NCBI GenBank assembly: GCA_050184295.1
Contig: JBFXAM010000111.1
Span: 1-14,911 of the forward strand
Length of the DNA stretch: 14,911 nucleotides
Reading direction: 5' to 3'
Source: JBFXAM01 sp050184295
GTDB taxonomy: Bacteria; Planctomycetota; Phycisphaerae; UBA1845; Fen-1342
Shown: positions 14,255 to 14,911 of the stretch, in pieces
How the letters are laid out: each line of letters begins with the position of its first letter
How positions within the stretch are numbered: position 1 is the first letter of the stretch
Notes under the pieces: generated by a model
Told to the model about the DNA's origin: nothing
What the model saw: only the letters and a program-made list of their open reading frames with translations
Database searches by the model: none
Translations under genes and position numbers: made by a program

Positions 14255-14911
14255 GTGTCCCGCACCCACGCCAGCTTTGCCGCGAGCGAACCACTCGCGA
14301 CCGTAATCGAGAGCCTGTGGGCGTCGCTCGCGCACTCCCCGTGGAGCGACTGGCGCGACTTCTGGGCCCGCCAACTGCTCGACGACCGCTTCATGGTCGT
14401 CTATTTCCTGCCGCTGTTGCCCCTGCTGATGTGCTTCCCGCGCGCGTACCTGCGACACGGCATCCTGTTCACCGCGCTGGTTTTTCTGGGATACGTATTT
14501 GGCGTCGCGTATCCGCTCCTCTGGCTGGTCACGTGCGTCGCGTTCTACGCGCTCGCGGAGCGCTTCGCGCACGACGTGCGCAGCGGCGCTGTTCCGCGCT
14601 GGTGGCCGCCGCTCGCCGCCGGCGTGCTCATCGGCGCGTGGTATCTCGGCACCATGCTGCTGCGAAAAGCGGCGCTGCCGACGGAGCTCAACGCGTGGCT
14701 ATTCGAGCACATTCCGTGGCTGTTTCCGCTCGGCGCGCGCCCCTTCGCATGGGAGCCGTACTGGATCCCGCTGCCCGGCGCCGAAACCGACGCCCGCGCC
14801 GCGCCGCCGCTCCTGTTCACCCTGCTCTGGAACCCGCACAACATCGGCACCGCATACTTCGCGGTCCGCATGCTCACGTACTTCGCCGACATCCGGCGCG
14901 GCCGTATCGCT
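14255..14911 (+). CDS. multi-pass membrane protein resembling MBOAT O-acyltransferases, 5' part (cut by right edge)
   Basis: An open frame running off the right edge (219 codons visible). After a soluble start of about 45 residues with several Trp (LWASLAHSPWSDWRDFW) come hydrophobic segments at about 47-65 (MVVYFLPLLPLLMCF), 70-100 (ILFTALVFLGYVFGVAYPLL and onward) and 115-135 (PPLAAGVLIGAWYLGTML). The end, NPHNIGTAYFAVRMLTYFAD then IRRGRI, resembles the MBOAT signature 'G.SFYTF..ISY..DVYRG', which precedes the catalytic His that would lie beyond the window. Members transfer acyl groups to polysaccharides or lipids at the membrane. GTG 14255 is the first usable start but has no clear ribosome site; the only in-frame ATG nearby (14393) would cut into likely coding sequence. 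Function is inferred from a short motif. Confidence 0.6.
   Translation, partial: MSRTHASFAASEPLATVIESLWASLAHSPWSDWRDFWARQLLDDRFMVVYFLPLLPLLMCFPRAYLRHGILFTALVFLGYVFGVAYPLLWLVTCVAFYALAERFAHDVRSGAVPRWWPPLAAGVLIGAWYLGTMLLRKAALPTELNAWLFEHIPWLFPLGARPFAWEPYWIPLPGAETDARAAPPLLFTLLWNPHNIGTAYFAVRMLTYFADIRRGRIA

Overview
The window is about 14.9 kb of mostly GC-rich DNA. It looks like a chromosome segment from a planctomycete-type bacterium, possibly Phycisphaerae-like, although no marker gene fixes the taxon. The pointers are an ECF sigma factor directly upstream of a Ser/Thr kinase-WD40 protein, very large secreted proteins with glycine-rich repeats and a C-terminal S74 chaperone domain, and a beta-propeller protein ending in a dockerin-like pair of calcium loops.

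Layout. Positions 1-1015 are an AT-richer patch (about half G+C in sampled lines). It holds the start of an IS630-type transposase running off the left edge on the minus strand, then two closely spaced plus-strand genes: an unknown 127-aa protein and a small, divergent sigma-70-like protein. Positions 1016-1370 hold no gene I can support. From 5147 down to 1371 (minus strand) lie an ECF sigma factor and a membrane-anchored Ser/Thr kinase carrying fourteen WD40-like units, probably one operon. Divergent from it, on the plus strand from 5293, are two tandem paralogous secreted proteins of 1094 and 741 aa. Each has a signal peptide, a shared N-terminal domain, an array of 15-residue GGG..N.A repeats (about 35 units versus 4), a near-identical 76-residue module, and a Peptidase_S74 domain with the SDxRxK dyad. 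After a non-coding stretch with a terminator-like hairpin come a convergent pair of small genes (an MmcQ/YjbR-family protein and a VOC/glyoxalase-family protein), another gene-free stretch of about 550 bp, a secreted seven-repeat FG-GAP/VCBS propeller with a dockerin-like C-terminus (minus), and the 5' part of a plus-strand multi-pass membrane protein resembling the MBOAT O-acyltransferases, cut by the right edge.

How the genes may work together (inference). The sigma-kinase pair looks like a signalling unit in which the kinase takes the place of an anti-sigma factor. Its divergent placement makes the two repeat-array surface proteins the obvious first candidates for its regulon. The array proteins would fold as trimeric fibres, lose their C-terminal chaperone by self-cleavage, and act outside the cell or on its surface. 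Small housekeeping-type genes follow, then a second secreted protein and an envelope-type acyltransferase.

The features most worth a closer look are the paralogous array proteins (repeat expansion, larger repeat units, near-identical shared module, retained autoprocessing residues) and the sigma-kinase unit beside them. Several starts given here are GTG or TTG chosen from Shine-Dalgarno spacing and differ from the longest open frame.
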